A DNA stretch of 64,000 nt from Mobiluncus porci (GTDB taxonomy: Bacteria; Actinomycetota; Actinomycetes; Actinomycetales; Actinomycetaceae). Positions 17,992 to 26,238 of the stretch are shown in pieces; position 1 is the first letter of the stretch; each line of letters opens with the position of its first letter. Position numbers and translations under genes: made by a program. The notes beneath the pieces are model-generated. The model did not search any database. It was not told the DNA's origin and saw only the letters and a program-made list of their open reading frames with translations. Where the stretch lies: the NCBI RefSeq assembly GCF_009695935.1, contig NZ_VUMY01000011.1, positions 26,577 to 90,576 of the forward strand, given 5' to 3'.

Positions 17992-18888
17992 GTGAGCGAA
18001 TCAGCGGCGAGGGCGGACAACCCAAGGAACTCGGGGAGACCCGAGGCGTGGCTGACACGTAATCGCCTGTGGCGCCTGGTTATCTCCGCCGTGTTCGCGC
18101 TCGCGGCCGTCGCCGGCACCCACCTTGCGCTGTCAACTGTCCACGGCCAAAACTTCGACGGCATTACCCGATTCGCGGTCTCACGCGGAAAACGTCTCCT
18201 TCTCGGAGCGGACGCAGCCGTCCTTGACACCATCTCGATGGGGGCGCTCATTGCACTTACTGGCATCGTGCTAATCGTTGCTGCTTTGCGCCGCCGCGCG
18301 CCGCTGGGGCTTCGCGTGCTGATCCTTGTCGCGGGAGCGAACCTCACCACCCAGGCGTTAAAACACTTGATCATTCACCGTCCGAATCTCGGGGTAGATT
18401 ACGAGGGGCTTGCGAACTCCCTCCCCTCCGGTCACGCCACAGTCGCGATGACCGCTGCCATCGGCATCGTCATGGTCGCTCCGGTTCGCGCCCGTTCGGT
18501 CGCGACCTTCATCGGTTGGGTGACAGCGAGTTTTGTTGGGATTGCGGTAATGCTAAACGAATGGCACCGGCTTTCAGATGTGTTGGTAGCCTTTCTTATC
18601 GCCGGGATTTGGGGAGTGCTCCTGGCTCCGCGCGAGGCTACAGTCAGGCGTTTTGGACGCTTCCATCGGGTGACTTTGCTGGCTTCTCTTTTGGCGACTG
18701 TCCTCGGCGCGGGCGCGGGTGCGGTCGCCTGGGTCCGCACCCCGCTTAAACCTCTGAATGAAGCGACGTTGGTCGACGTGGCACACACCGGACTCGGCGC
18801 GATCCTCGCCTTCGCCTCTATAGCGCTGGTGCTGGGGCTTGCCGGAGTGATTCTGGCTTTGATTAACACCCAGGCGCGAGAGCATTAA
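17992..18888 (+). CDS. PAP2-family membrane phosphatase
   Basis: Integral membrane phosphatase of 298 residues. The three PAP2 motifs are present: KHLIIHRPN, SLPSGHATV (His148) and EWHRLSDV (His192). Likely removes phosphate from a lipid such as undecaprenyl pyrophosphate or phosphatidate at the outer face. Extra hydrophobic segments follow the catalytic core (about residues 220-298). GTG start at 17992. Confidence 0.87.
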   Translation: MSESAARADNPRNSGRPEAWLTRNRLWRLVISAVFALAAVAGTHLALSTVHGQNFDGITRFAVSRGKRLLLGADAAVLDTISMGALIALTGIVLIVAALRRRAPLGLRVLILVAGANLTTQALKHLIIHRPNLGVDYEGLANSLPSGHATVAMTAAIGIVMVAPVRARSVATFIGWVTASFVGIAVMLNEWHRLSDVLVAFLIAGIWGVLLAPREATVRRFGRFHRVTLLASLLATVLGAGAGAVAWVRTPLKPLNEATLVDVAHTGLGAILAFASIALVLGLAGVILALINTQAREH

Positions 18889-19098
18889 TCAGCTTTGTTA
18901 CTCCCCAAAAAACGGGGTTTTCTTGAGCTGACCCGAAAACTTGAAACCAATCTAGCTGTGAAGATGGGTTTTAGAGTTAAAACCTACCGAGTGGTAGGTG
19001 TCCGAGATGGATTAAGGGAGGTGGCGCTGGGGGTGTGAAGGGTGATTTGCCGGAGGGTGAAAAAACCTGGAGCTGTTTGGTTTTCGGCGCTTAGCGGT

Positions 19099-20397
19099 TC
19101 AAATCAGTCGGGAGACCGCAGCCAGCAGTTTCGCGGTAGCCGCTCGGAAGATCTCCGGCTCGAGGAGAAGCGACACCGAGACGACTCCGCGAAACGGCAT
19201 GTCAAAGAAATAACCCGGCTGGGCGGTGATGCCAGAGTCTCGAATGAGACCGGTCAAAAGCTCGTCTTCGTCCACGTGTGCGGGGAAGCGCAGGAGCGCG
19301 TTCCAACCGCCCTCGGGGGTGAGGATGCTGATGGTGCCGGTGGGCTCTTGGGAAACGAGTTCAGCAAGGGATTGCAGGTTTTCGAGGCAACGCTCGCGGG
19401 TTCGCTGGGTCTGGTCTGAGATTGCGGAGAGCCAGTCGGGGAGTTTTTCGGCCAGCGCGTCGGAGAACGGGAGGTAGCCATCAGCAATGATGTCGAGGCG
19501 CTTTTGGGCTTCATTGACGAGTTCGTCCGGACCGGAAACCTCAATCCAGGCGACCTTCACTCCCGGCGCGGCAAGGTTTTTGGAAAGCCCATCAAGGGTG
19601 AAGGTGAGCACGCGGGACTCTCCGGCAAATGAGTCATGGGGACGTGCTTTTTGACTCATTTTTTCGCCGAGCTCAAACTGAAAAAAGACCTCATCAGCGA
19701 TGATGGGGATGTTGGCGTTGGTTGCGAAGTCAACGAATTCCTTGTATTCCTCGGGATTGAGGTAAGAGCCGGTGGGGTTGTTGGGATTAATCGCGATGAG
19801 TGCGCGGGGGGTGTCGGCGGAACCGTGGGGTCGGACCTCGTCGGCGTAACGAAGTGTAGCCGACAGGGTCCGACCCCAGGGTGTAGCCGAATTGTCTGAC
19901 GCTATACCGTTGGGTCGCACCCTTTTGGCTACGTTCCCTTCGGTCTCTACGCCAAAGAGGTTCAACCCGCCGGTTACGCTCATCTCCCAGCGGGTTCCAA
20001 CCCAGGTCAAAGGGTAGTAGTCGACTTCGACAGCTTCGAGGCGGGCAAGTTCCTCGACCAGGGGATAACCCGGAGTCGGAGCCAGAATCCGGTCTCCGGG
20101 GTCGCAAAACAGTTTTATCAGCCAGGCATAGGCCTGCGAAGTGGAGCTCAGTAAGTAGAGCCGGTCGGGATCGACGCGGCGTTCATCGCGGCTCGCGATG
20201 AACGCCGCGAGAGCCTCGCGGGCCGCCCTCGGCCCGCGAGGCTCGGCGCGATATTCCGGCAAAGACCTAACTCCGAGCCCGTGGCGGGTTGGATTGGAAT
20301 CCGCCAGCTTAATGAGTCTCCCCTTTGCTGAAGCTTTCTGCTCTGCCAGCGCTATCGCGTTGGGCGCGCTCAAATCCACCCGGTTTGAAAATTTCAC
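19099..20397 (-). CDS. Class I/II PLP-dependent aminotransferase
   Basis: 432 residues, about 40-50 longer than usual. INPNNPTGSYL and IADEVFFQF are fold-type I signatures; the PLP lysine is Lys273 in GLSKNLAAPG. Probably an alanine- or aspartate-type transaminase; amino acid unclear. Odd: residues about 144-191 (GGLNLFGVETEG through ATLRYADEVRP) come from two family B palindromes translated in frame between LTWVGTRWEM and TPRALIAINPNNPTG, where related enzymes have a short link. The 5' part also holds two back-to-back perfect 15-base palindromes. The unbroken frame argues that the enzyme is still selected. Confidence 0.88.
   Translation of the reverse strand: MKFSNRVDLSAPNAIALAEQKASAKGRLIKLADSNPTRHGLGVRSLPEYRAEPRGPRAAREALAAFIASRDERRVDPDRLYLLSSTSQAYAWLIKLFCDPGDRILAPTPGYPLVEELARLEAVEVDYYPLTWVGTRWEMSVTGGLNLFGVETEGNVAKRVRPNGIASDNSATPWGRTLSATLRYADEVRPHGSADTPRALIAINPNNPTGSYLNPEEYKEFVDFATNANIPIIADEVFFQFELGEKMSQKARPHDSFAGESRVLTFTLDGLSKNLAAPGVKVAWIEVSGPDELVNEAQKRLDIIADGYLPFSDALAEKLPDWLSAISDQTQRTRERCLENLQSLAELVSQEPTGTISILTPEGGWNALLRFPAHVDEDELLTGLIRDSGITAQPGYFFDMPFRGVVSVSLLLEPEIFRAATAKLLAAVSRLI
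19827..19877. repeat. Family B palindromic repeat inside the aminotransferase gene
   Basis: Arms ggggtcggacct.gtcggc and gccgacagggtccgacccc; loop gtaacgaagtgta identical to the copy at 37529. Translated in frame. Confidence 0.88.
19912..19968. repeat. Second family B-like repeat inside the aminotransferase gene
   Basis: gggtcgcacccttttgg...ccaaagaggttcaaccc, a diverged hairpin of the type seen at 37617 and 17892. Translated in frame, 34 bases from the first copy. Confidence 0.75.
20176..20244. repeat. Two adjacent perfect 15-bp palindromes in a coding region
   Basis: First stem 20176-20190/20194-20208 (gcggcgttcatcgcg and its complement, 3-base loop). Second stem 20211-20225/20230-20244 (gagcctcgcgggccg and its complement, 4-base loop). 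They encode part of the aminotransferase N-terminal region. Confidence 0.85.
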
Positions 20398-20683
20398 TGT
20401 CTCACCTTACCGCAGTCCTGAACCTACACCCCGACACGCCGAGACTCCGAGAGTGAGGAACCTCACAACCCCGACAAACCCCCTGTTGGAACCGTGAAAG
20501 CTGTTTGACAAGACTAACTCAAACCCCAACATCTTGTGGTCGATTTCGCGAAACACCCCATATATAGTTGATTCCAGGAATATTGAGAATAAATTGAAAA
20601 CTCGAGCCCCTCGCGGCGCCACTGAAAAAATCTGGCACTCGCGTCGCGGATTTTAGGGAGAAAAGAAGAACGGAAGGAAAACA
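20398..20683 (+). other. nrdD upstream region
   Basis: 286 bases between divergent genes. It carries a TTGACA -35-like hexamer (20505-20510), the NrdR-like boxes and a purine-rich ribosome site (agaagaacggaaggaaaa) before nrdD. An in-frame TAG (20654-20656) excludes a longer nrdD in the nearest upstream codons. Confidence 0.6.
20523..20570 (+). promoter_or_regulatory. Tandem NrdR-box-like sites upstream of nrdD
   Basis: accccaacatcttgtg (20523-20538) and accccatatatagttg (20555-20570) are imperfect palindromes whose centres are 32 bases apart, about three helical turns, as is known for NrdR box pairs before ribonucleotide reductase genes. The first overlaps the expected -10 position of a promoter using TTGACA at 20505. 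Repression by NrdR-(d)ATP is inferred. Confidence 0.65.
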
Positions 20684-22579
20684 ATGAGCGCAACGACGCA
20701 CGCCCCTCACATGATCGACCCACTGGAGACGGTTGATGAATACTTGAGCCAAGCCGACTGGCGCGTGAACGCCAACGCGAACCAGGGATACTCGGTTGGT
20801 GGGCTGATCTTGAATGCTGCGGGGAAAATGGTCGCGAACTACTGGCTGGATAAGATTTACAGCCCCGAGGCCGGCGAGGCTCACCGCGAAGGTGACTTCC
20901 ACATCCACGACCTCGACATGTTTGCCGGCTATTGCGCTGGTTGGTCCCTGAAGCAGCTCCTGCAGCAGGGGTTTAACGGGGTGGCGGGGGCTATCGCCTC
21001 GAATCCGCCGAAGCACTTCTCCTCGGCCTGCGGCCAAATCGTGAACTTCCTTGGGACGCTGCAAAACGAGTGGGCCGGCGCCCAGGCTTTCTCGAGTTTC
21101 GACACCTACATGGCTCCGTTTGTTCGCCTCGACAACATGACGTACGACGAGGTCAAGCAGAATATGCAGGAGCTCATCTACAACTTGAACGTGCCGAGCC
21201 GCTGGGGTTCGCAGTGCCCGTTTACAAACCTCACTTTCGACTGGACCTGCCCCGATGACCTGAAAGACGAGCAGCCCCTCATCGGCGGGGAAGTCTGCGA
21301 CTTCGCCTACGGCGACCTCCAGGCCGAGATGGACATCATCAATCGCGCCTACATGGAGGTCATGACCGAGGGCGATGCTGACGGGCGGGTCTTCACCTTC
21401 CCGATTCCGACCTACAACATGACCAAGGATTTCGATTGGGATTCACCAAATGCCAACCTGCTTTTTGAGATGACCGCGAAATACGGCCTGCCGTACTTCC
21501 AAAACTTCATCAACTCCGAGCTCGACCCCGGCCAGATCCGCTCCATGTGCTGCCGACTCCAACTGGATCTCCGTGAGCTCGTCAAGCGCGGCAACGGTTT
21601 GTTTGGTTCGGCTGAACAGACCGGTTCCATCGGGGTCGTTACCATCAACCTCGCGCGTTTGGGGTACTTGTTCAAAGGTGACGAGGCGGGTCTCAGGGCG
21701 CGGCTTCGCGAGCTCATCGACCTCGCTTCCGACACACTCGAGAAGAAACGCGTCACTATCCAGCACCACATGGACACCGGGCTGTTCCCCTACACCAAGC
21801 GCTATTTGGGAACCCTAGACAACCACTTCTCGACCATCGGGGTTAACGGCATGAACGAGCTCATCCGGAACTTCACTGATGACGCTTATGACATCACCGA
21901 CCCGCGCGGCCACGAACTCGCGGTCAGAATCCTCGACGGTGTGCGTGACCAGATGGTGGAACTCCAGGAATCTACCGGCCACATGTACAACCTCGAGGCG
22001 ACCCCGGCAGAAGGTACGACCTACCGGCTCGCGAAGGCTGACAAGAAGAAGTTTGGTGACGCGATTCTCCAAGCCGGAACGCCCGAGAATCCTTATTACA
22101 CCAACTCTTCCCAGCTCCCGGTCGGTTTCACCAACGACCCCTACTTGGCCGAGGAGCTTCAAGAGGAACTCCAGACGAAATACACTGGCGGGACCGTCCT
22201 GCACCTCTACATGGGCGAGGCCGTGAGCTCGGCCGAGGCGTGCAAGCAGCTCGTGCGCCGGTCCTTGACCACTTGGCGGACCCCCTACATCACCATCACC
22301 CCGACCTTCTCGATTTGCCCGACGCACGGTTATATTTCCGGCGAGCACTTCGATTGCCCGAAGTGCGAGGCTCGCGGCAAACACACCGAATGCGAGGTCT
22401 GGACGCGGGTCATGGGCTATTTCCGTCCCGTCCAGTCCTTCAACATCGGCAAGAAGGGCGAGTTTGCGGAACGGCAGTACTTTAGCGAGTCGGCCGCGGT
22501 TGAACACGGCGAGCTCCATTCCCGCCTCGCGGAGGCTGCCGCTAAAACCACGTCCGAACCGGAGCTGGCATTGGTGTAA
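20684..22579 (+). CDS. nrdD: Anaerobic (class III) ribonucleoside-triphosphate reductase, without ATP-cone
   Basis: Makes dNTPs without oxygen through a glycyl radical. The protein has 631 residues. The sequence begins at YLSQADWRVNANANQGYS, which in longer relatives follows the ATP-cone, so the allosteric N-terminal domain is missing. EGDFHIHDL, the C-terminal zinc site (CPTHGYISGEHFDCPKC plus a later Cys) and the radical site with Gly578 in RVMGYFRP are present. The activase NrdG is not adjacent and not seen in the window; it must be encoded elsewhere. A strong GC hairpin follows the stop. Confidence 0.94.
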   Translation: MSATTHAPHMIDPLETVDEYLSQADWRVNANANQGYSVGGLILNAAGKMVANYWLDKIYSPEAGEAHREGDFHIHDLDMFAGYCAGWSLKQLLQQGFNGVAGAIASNPPKHFSSACGQIVNFLGTLQNEWAGAQAFSSFDTYMAPFVRLDNMTYDEVKQNMQELIYNLNVPSRWGSQCPFTNLTFDWTCPDDLKDEQPLIGGEVCDFAYGDLQAEMDIINRAYMEVMTEGDADGRVFTFPIPTYNMTKDFDWDSPNANLLFEMTAKYGLPYFQNFINSELDPGQIRSMCCRLQLDLRELVKRGNGLFGSAEQTGSIGVVTINLARLGYLFKGDEAGLRARLRELIDLASDTLEKKRVTIQHHMDTGLFPYTKRYLGTLDNHFSTIGVNGMNELIRNFTDDAYDITDPRGHELAVRILDGVRDQMVELQESTGHMYNLEATPAEGTTYRLAKADKKKFGDAILQAGTPENPYYTNSSQLPVGFTNDPYLAEELQEELQTKYTGGTVLHLYMGEAVSSAEACKQLVRRSLTTWRTPYITITPTFSICPTHGYISGEHFDCPKCEARGKHTECEVWTRVMGYFRPVQSFNIGKKGEFAERQYFSESAAVEHGELHSRLAEAAAKTTSEPELALV

Positions 22580-22586
22580 TGCCTGC

Positions 22587-22612
22587 GGGGACGAGGTACA
22601 TTCCTCGTCCCC
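22587..22612. terminator. Hairpin terminator after nrdD
   Basis: ggggacgagg/cctcgtcccc perfect 10-base stem with a 6-base loop; no long U-run. Shares the GGGGACG stem with hairpins at 4480, 25757 and 60866. Confidence 0.6.
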
Positions 22613-22682
22613 CTGCCTCCCTCGGAGCCTCTCGATCGTCTGCGGTGCGGGGCGAGGCGGCTACCGATTCAGATCGTGACTT

Positions 22683-22832
22683 GGGCAACCACACCACCGT
22701 CCTGAATAACCACAACCGCGGAGATTTTAAGATTCGTGTCGACAGTAAAAACGCCGTTACCTGCGTTTATGTAAATCAGAGTCTCCAATGATTAGAACCT
22801 TGTGGTTGCCCACGACACACATGTGGTTGCCC
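22683..22832 (+). promoter_or_regulatory. Three copies of TGTGGTTGCCC upstream of azlCD, candidate operator
   Basis: Inverted copy at 22683-22693 (gggcaaccaca), direct copies at 22801-22811 and 22822-22832. The direct copies are exactly 21 bases apart, two helical turns, which suits cooperative binding on one DNA face; the distant inverted copy could allow looping. The regulator is unknown; Lrp/AsnC proteins often control azlCD. Confidence 0.5.
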
Positions 22833-22933
22833 GCGTCGCGGGTTTCTCACGAGACGCGGCTATGCCGCGCGCAAGTCTCGACCTGGCCCCGCGAGGCGCG
22901 CTCGAGCCACGTCCAAAGGCATAAACTAATCCA

Positions 22934-23806
22934 ATGAGAAAAAGCGAGTTCGCGGCAGGCCTCGAAGGCGGGATTCCCATTGCGCTGGGCTATTTCGCGG
23001 TCTCCATCGCCATTGGCCTCTATTGGGCTCAGGGCGGCCTCCCTCCGCTGACGTCGGCAGTTTTCTCCGCGACGAGCCTGTCCTCCACTGGACAATTCGC
23101 CGGAATCACCATCATCGCCTCCCGCGGAGGACTCGTAGAACTTGCGTTCACAACCCTGCTGGTGAATCTCAGATACCTCTTGATGAGCACGTCCCTGTCC
23201 CAAAAACTCACCGCCACGAATCCGGAGCCTGTCGGGACGGCTCGCCGCCTCGTGATGGCGCTAGGCGTTACCGACGAGATTTACGCCATCAACATTGGCC
23301 GCCCACGAGTGACTTTTTGGCATTTCTTGGGGTCAATGATTCTCCCAATCGCGGGCTGGACTGCGGGAACGCTCGTTGGGGCCTATGTCGGTCATGCGCT
23401 GCCGACCTCGGTCCAGAATGCTGCCGGCATTTTGCTCTTTGCCATGTTCATCGCGATTGTTGTCCCGCCTTTTCAAAAGTCCACACGAGTTCGGGTTGTG
23501 GTGGCGATCGCGGCCGCGATCTCCCTCGGTCTGGCTTTTGCCCCGGTCGTCTCGGAGCTCTCTTCGGGGTGGCGGATTATTATTGTGACGCTGGCCGCGG
23601 CGGGTTTAGGGGCAACTTTTTTCCCGTATTCTCCGGAGCAAAGGCCAACGGGCAATTCTGGCGAACAGCCGCGAAAAAACCGGCAATCCCTTGCTGAACC
23701 CTCCGAACCCCACGACTCGACCCCCGAAACCCAGACGCCTACGGACGCCCCCGACCAGACCCTCAACAATCCCCCTGCTGGCTCCGGACAGGAGGGGAAA
23801 CGATGA
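22934..23806 (+). CDS. azlC: AzlC-family branched-chain amino acid exporter, large subunit
   Basis: Membrane protein of 290 residues. The AzlC core runs to about residue 230, beginning GLEGGIPIALGYFAVSIAIGLYWAQ with SSTGQFAGITIIASRGGLVELAFTTLLVNLRYLLMS. Partners AzlD to export branched-chain amino acids or azaleucine. Odd: a 55-60 residue hydrophilic Pro/Thr/Glu/Asn tail that the family normally lacks. Overlaps azlD by four bases (ATGA), so translation is coupled. Confidence 0.92.
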   Translation: MRKSEFAAGLEGGIPIALGYFAVSIAIGLYWAQGGLPPLTSAVFSATSLSSTGQFAGITIIASRGGLVELAFTTLLVNLRYLLMSTSLSQKLTATNPEPVGTARRLVMALGVTDEIYAINIGRPRVTFWHFLGSMILPIAGWTAGTLVGAYVGHALPTSVQNAAGILLFAMFIAIVVPPFQKSTRVRVVVAIAAAISLGLAFAPVVSELSSGWRIIIVTLAAAGLGATFFPYSPEQRPTGNSGEQPRKNRQSLAEPSEPHDSTPETQTPTDAPDQTLNNPPAGSGQEGKR

Positions 23807-24132
23807 GCTACCTTGCCCTTGCGATTCTCGTCGCATTCCTCGCGACCTACTTCCTGCGGGCCGTGCCGCTGCTGCTGTTGCGCCGCGAAATCCGTTCAAC
23901 CTGGGTGAATTCCTTCCTTTACTACGTCCCGTGGGCGGTTTTGACCGCGATGATTGTTCCCGCAGCGTTCCTGTCCACCGGCACGCTCATCTCGGCACTC
24001 GCGGGTGTCGGGGTGGCGCTCGTGTTGGCTTGGCGAGGGCGCTCGCTTTTCGTGGTGGCACTGGCTACGGCGGCAACAGTCTGGCTCGTGGAGGCGTCGC
24101 TTACGGCGGTGCCGGTGCTGGCTTATTGCTGA
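23803..24132 (+). CDS. azlD: AzlD-family branched-chain amino acid transport protein
   Basis: Small membrane protein of 109 residues with three to four hydrophobic segments; FLATYFLRAVPLLLLRREIRSTWVNSFLYYVPWAVLTAMIVPAAF matches AzlD in pieces. Needed with AzlC. Starts within the azlC stop codon. Confidence 0.9.
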   Translation: MSYLALAILVAFLATYFLRAVPLLLLRREIRSTWVNSFLYYVPWAVLTAMIVPAAFLSTGTLISALAGVGVALVLAWRGRSLFVVALATAATVWLVEASLTAVPVLAYC

Positions 24133-24163
24133 CTCGTCCCTTGGTGACAGCGCTCGTCGCGGT

Positions 24164-24805
24164 TTAATCCAAAATCGTGGGAGTCTTCACGTCCAGCACG
24201 AGACGGGTCGGGTTGTCGAGAACCGTGACTCGGTAAGGGAAGTCCTCCTCAGCGGCAATCTGGAAGCGGGAATACCCCTCGAAAGGCAGTTCGATAGTGG
24301 CATCCGTGATGGCCGGGTCCAAGCTCTTCGTGAGGGGGACGTCATGCGGGTCTTCCAGATTTTCGGGGTAGGCGACTCCCGCGATGACGATCTGGAGTTT
24401 GCGCGCGCCCGCGAGGTCTATCGGCTCTCCCGACCCATCAGCTATCACTTCGTCTTGCCATCCGGTTGCGGACCATTGCAGGGGCGCGGCGGGTTCGCCG
24501 TCGAAATACACGATATAGCGGGCAAAGGTGTTCTCGAACTGGCCGGTGACAGCACCTTCCACGCGGTTAAGGCGCACCTGGGCGTTGATGTTCAGGGGGT
24601 CTTCTGACTCGCTCGGTTCAGTGGTGAATTCGGTGGTGATGCCGAGCGGGTCAACCCATTTCTTGGGGCCAGACGGGATTGGCGTGGTTTCGGAGCCTGG
24701 TGTCTTTGAGGCGGTGGGAGCGGTTTCTTGGCAGGCGGTAAGACCAAGCGTGCCTCCGGTCAACAGGAGTGCACACAGGGTCGCGGCCAGGGTTTTTCGT
24801 GACAT
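24164..24805 (-). CDS. Lipoprotein with AMIN-like C-terminal domain
   Basis: 213 residues from ATG 24805, chosen because AAGGAG lies directly upstream. Signal peptide with lipobox LGLTAC (Cys25), a Ser/Thr/Pro linker, then a beta-rich domain ending in FPYRVTVLDNPTRLVLDVKTP, which resembles AMIN-like domains that bind peptidoglycan or cell-surface partners. Anchored on the outer face of the membrane. Specific role unknown. Convergent with azlD. Confidence 0.8.
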   Translation of the reverse strand: MSRKTLAATLCALLLTGGTLGLTACQETAPTASKTPGSETTPIPSGPKKWVDPLGITTEFTTEPSESEDPLNINAQVRLNRVEGAVTGQFENTFARYIVYFDGEPAAPLQWSATGWQDEVIADGSGEPIDLAGARKLQIVIAGVAYPENLEDPHDVPLTKSLDPAITDATIELPFEGYSRFQIAAEEDFPYRVTVLDNPTRLVLDVKTPTILD

Positions 24806-24892
24806 TTTTCTCCTTAGCAAGGGCTCGATTGGTCGGGGCTAATTGCGTCCTCTTTGAGTCAGTCATTTTTAGTTATACCCCAACATGGGTAT

Positions 24893-24958
24893 GTAAGTCT
24901 TGGGATTTTGGGCATGAGTGCCATATATGGCAGCAAAGGCCAAAATCGCACGAGTTAC
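24893..24958. repeat. Family A palindromic repeat
   Basis: Arms taagtcttgggattttgggcat and ggccaaaatcgcacgagtta around gccatatatggc, the clearest centre of the family. Lies between the lipoprotein gene and gpmA. Confidence 0.85.
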
Positions 24959-25015
24959 ATAGTTACCTCCCCTAAAAGCCACTTGCGCCCGAAGCGGTTG
25001 TGAAAGAATGAGGGC

Positions 25016-25750
25016 ATGACATACAAACTGGTTTTGCTCCGCCACGGCGAGAGCGAATGGAATGCTAAAAACCTCTTCACCGGTTGGGTCGATGTGCCAC
25101 TGTCCGAAAAGGGACGCGCCGAGGCCACTCGCGGTGGGGAACTGTTGAAAGCGGAGGGAATCCTTCCCGATATCCTCCACACCTCACTCCTGCGTCGCGC
25201 GATTATGACCGCGAACCTGGCTTTGGATGCGGCTGACCGTCACTGGATTCCGGTGCGCCGCTCTTGGCGCCTGAACGAGCGCCATTACGGGGCTTTGCAA
25301 GGGCTCAACAAGAAGGCGATTCGTGACGAATACGGCGAGGATTTGTTCATGCAGTGGCGTCGTTCTTACGACGTGCCGCCGCCCGAGATTGAGCTCGGCT
25401 CGGAGTTCTCTCAGGACTCCGACCCGCGCTATGCTGGTGAGCCGATTCCGCGCTCGGAGTGCTTGAAAGACGTGCTCGAGCGGGCGCTGCCTTACTGGAA
25501 TGACGCGGTGATTCCGGATTTGAAGACCGGCAAGACCGTCATGGTTGCAGCGCACGGCAACTCGCTCCGCGCGATTGTGAAGCACCTTGATTCCATTAGT
25601 GATGACGAGATTTCGGGCCTGAATATCCCGACCGGAATTCCGCTTTACTACGAGCTCGGAGAAGACTTCAAGCCCGTGAAACCGGGCCGGTACCTCGATC
25701 CGGATGCGGCGGAAGACGCGATTAAGGCCGTGGCGAACCAGGGGAAGTAA
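25016..25750 (+). CDS. gpmA: 2,3-bisphosphoglycerate-dependent phosphoglycerate mutase
   Basis: Interconverts 3- and 2-phosphoglycerate in glycolysis. The protein has 244 residues. [10 protein letters not shown] carries the phospho-accepting His10; [14 protein letters not shown] and [16 protein letters not shown] give the rest of the active site. Full length for the dPGM family. Monocistronic by layout. Confidence 0.97.
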   Translation: MTYKLVLLRHGESEWNAKNLFTGWVDVPLSEKGRAEATRGGELLKAEGILPDILHTSLLRRAIMTANLALDAADRHWIPVRRSWRLNERHYGALQGLNKKAIRDEYGEDLFMQWRRSYDVPPPEIELGSEFSQDSDPRYAGEPIPRSECLKDVLERALPYWNDAVIPDLKTGKTVMVAAHGNSLRAIVKHLDSISDDEISGLNIPTGIPLYYELGEDFKPVKPGRYLDPDAAEDAIKAVANQGK

Positions 25751-25756
25751 TCGGAG

Positions 25757-25911
25757 CAGTCGGGGACGGTTTTACTGCGCGAGCTGGCAGCGAAGCATAA
25801 GCCAGCGCGTAACAGTGCGGAGGCGATAAAAACAGCGAAGCTGTTTAGCCGGAGCACCTTGAACGGCGCTTGCGCCGTAAGCGCGGAGCAAAGGAGAACC
25901 GTCCCCGACCG
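25757..25911. repeat. Branched palindromic element after gpmA (cloverleaf-like)
   Basis: Outer stem tcggggacggtt/aaccgtccccga encloses three smaller hairpins: gctggc-agcgaagcataa-gccagc, aaacagc-gaa-gctgttt and ggcgc-tt-gcgcc. Two of them contain gcgaagc, known to fold into an unusually stable mini-hairpin in DNA. Terminal inverted repeats with structured contents suggest a REP- or MITE-like element; it could also end gpmA transcription. Confidence 0.65.
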
Positions 25912-26004
25912 CGTTGATTTGCTTTGAACTTTTAAATGAGGATTGGAACTTTGTTCCAATCCTCTCTTTTTATTTGGCGTTTTATTTGGCGCATATCGGT
26001 GTGG
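25912..26004. other. AT-rich spacer
   Basis: Contains an imperfect dyad gaggattggaac/gttccaatcctc followed by tcttttt (25938-25970), a good terminator for gpmA. Confidence 0.55.
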
Positions 26005-26238
26005 TCAGAATTCGGTGCCGGGGCTGGGCTCCGTACCGCGCCGCGTGCGTTCCACTCGATAAATCGGAGGATCTAGCAGCTCCGCGTCGCGCCCGTGAAA
26101 CAGGGCTATATCCCCGGCGCGCGCGGATATGGATTTCTCCGCTGCTCGCGATGATTTGCGTTTCACAGCGGCATTTGTAAGGTCTAAGCCCTGGTTCTTT
26201 TTTCGTGAAATTTTTCGTTTACGTTTGGGCTGATACAT
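26005..26238 (-). CDS. Small basic hypothetical protein
   Basis: 77 residues, very Lys/Arg-rich at the N terminus (MYQPKRKRKISRKK) and not recognised. A run of G (ggggggac) five bases before the ATG could act as ribosome site. Could be a small DNA- or RNA-binding protein, or a chance frame; its neighbours give no clue. Confidence 0.35.
   Translation of the reverse strand: MYQPKRKRKISRKKNQGLDLTNAAVKRKSSRAAEKSISARAGDIALFHGRDAELLDPPIYRVERTRRGTEPSPGTEF

Larger units (their letters stand above)
22580..22933 (+). other. Non-coding region upstream of azlC
   Basis: 354 bases without a supported gene. Contains the nrdD terminator, three copies of an 11-mer (see next entry) and GC-rich dyads (gcgtcgcggg, gagacgcgg...ccgcgc) at 22835-22875 next to the azlC start. 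Confidence 0.6.
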
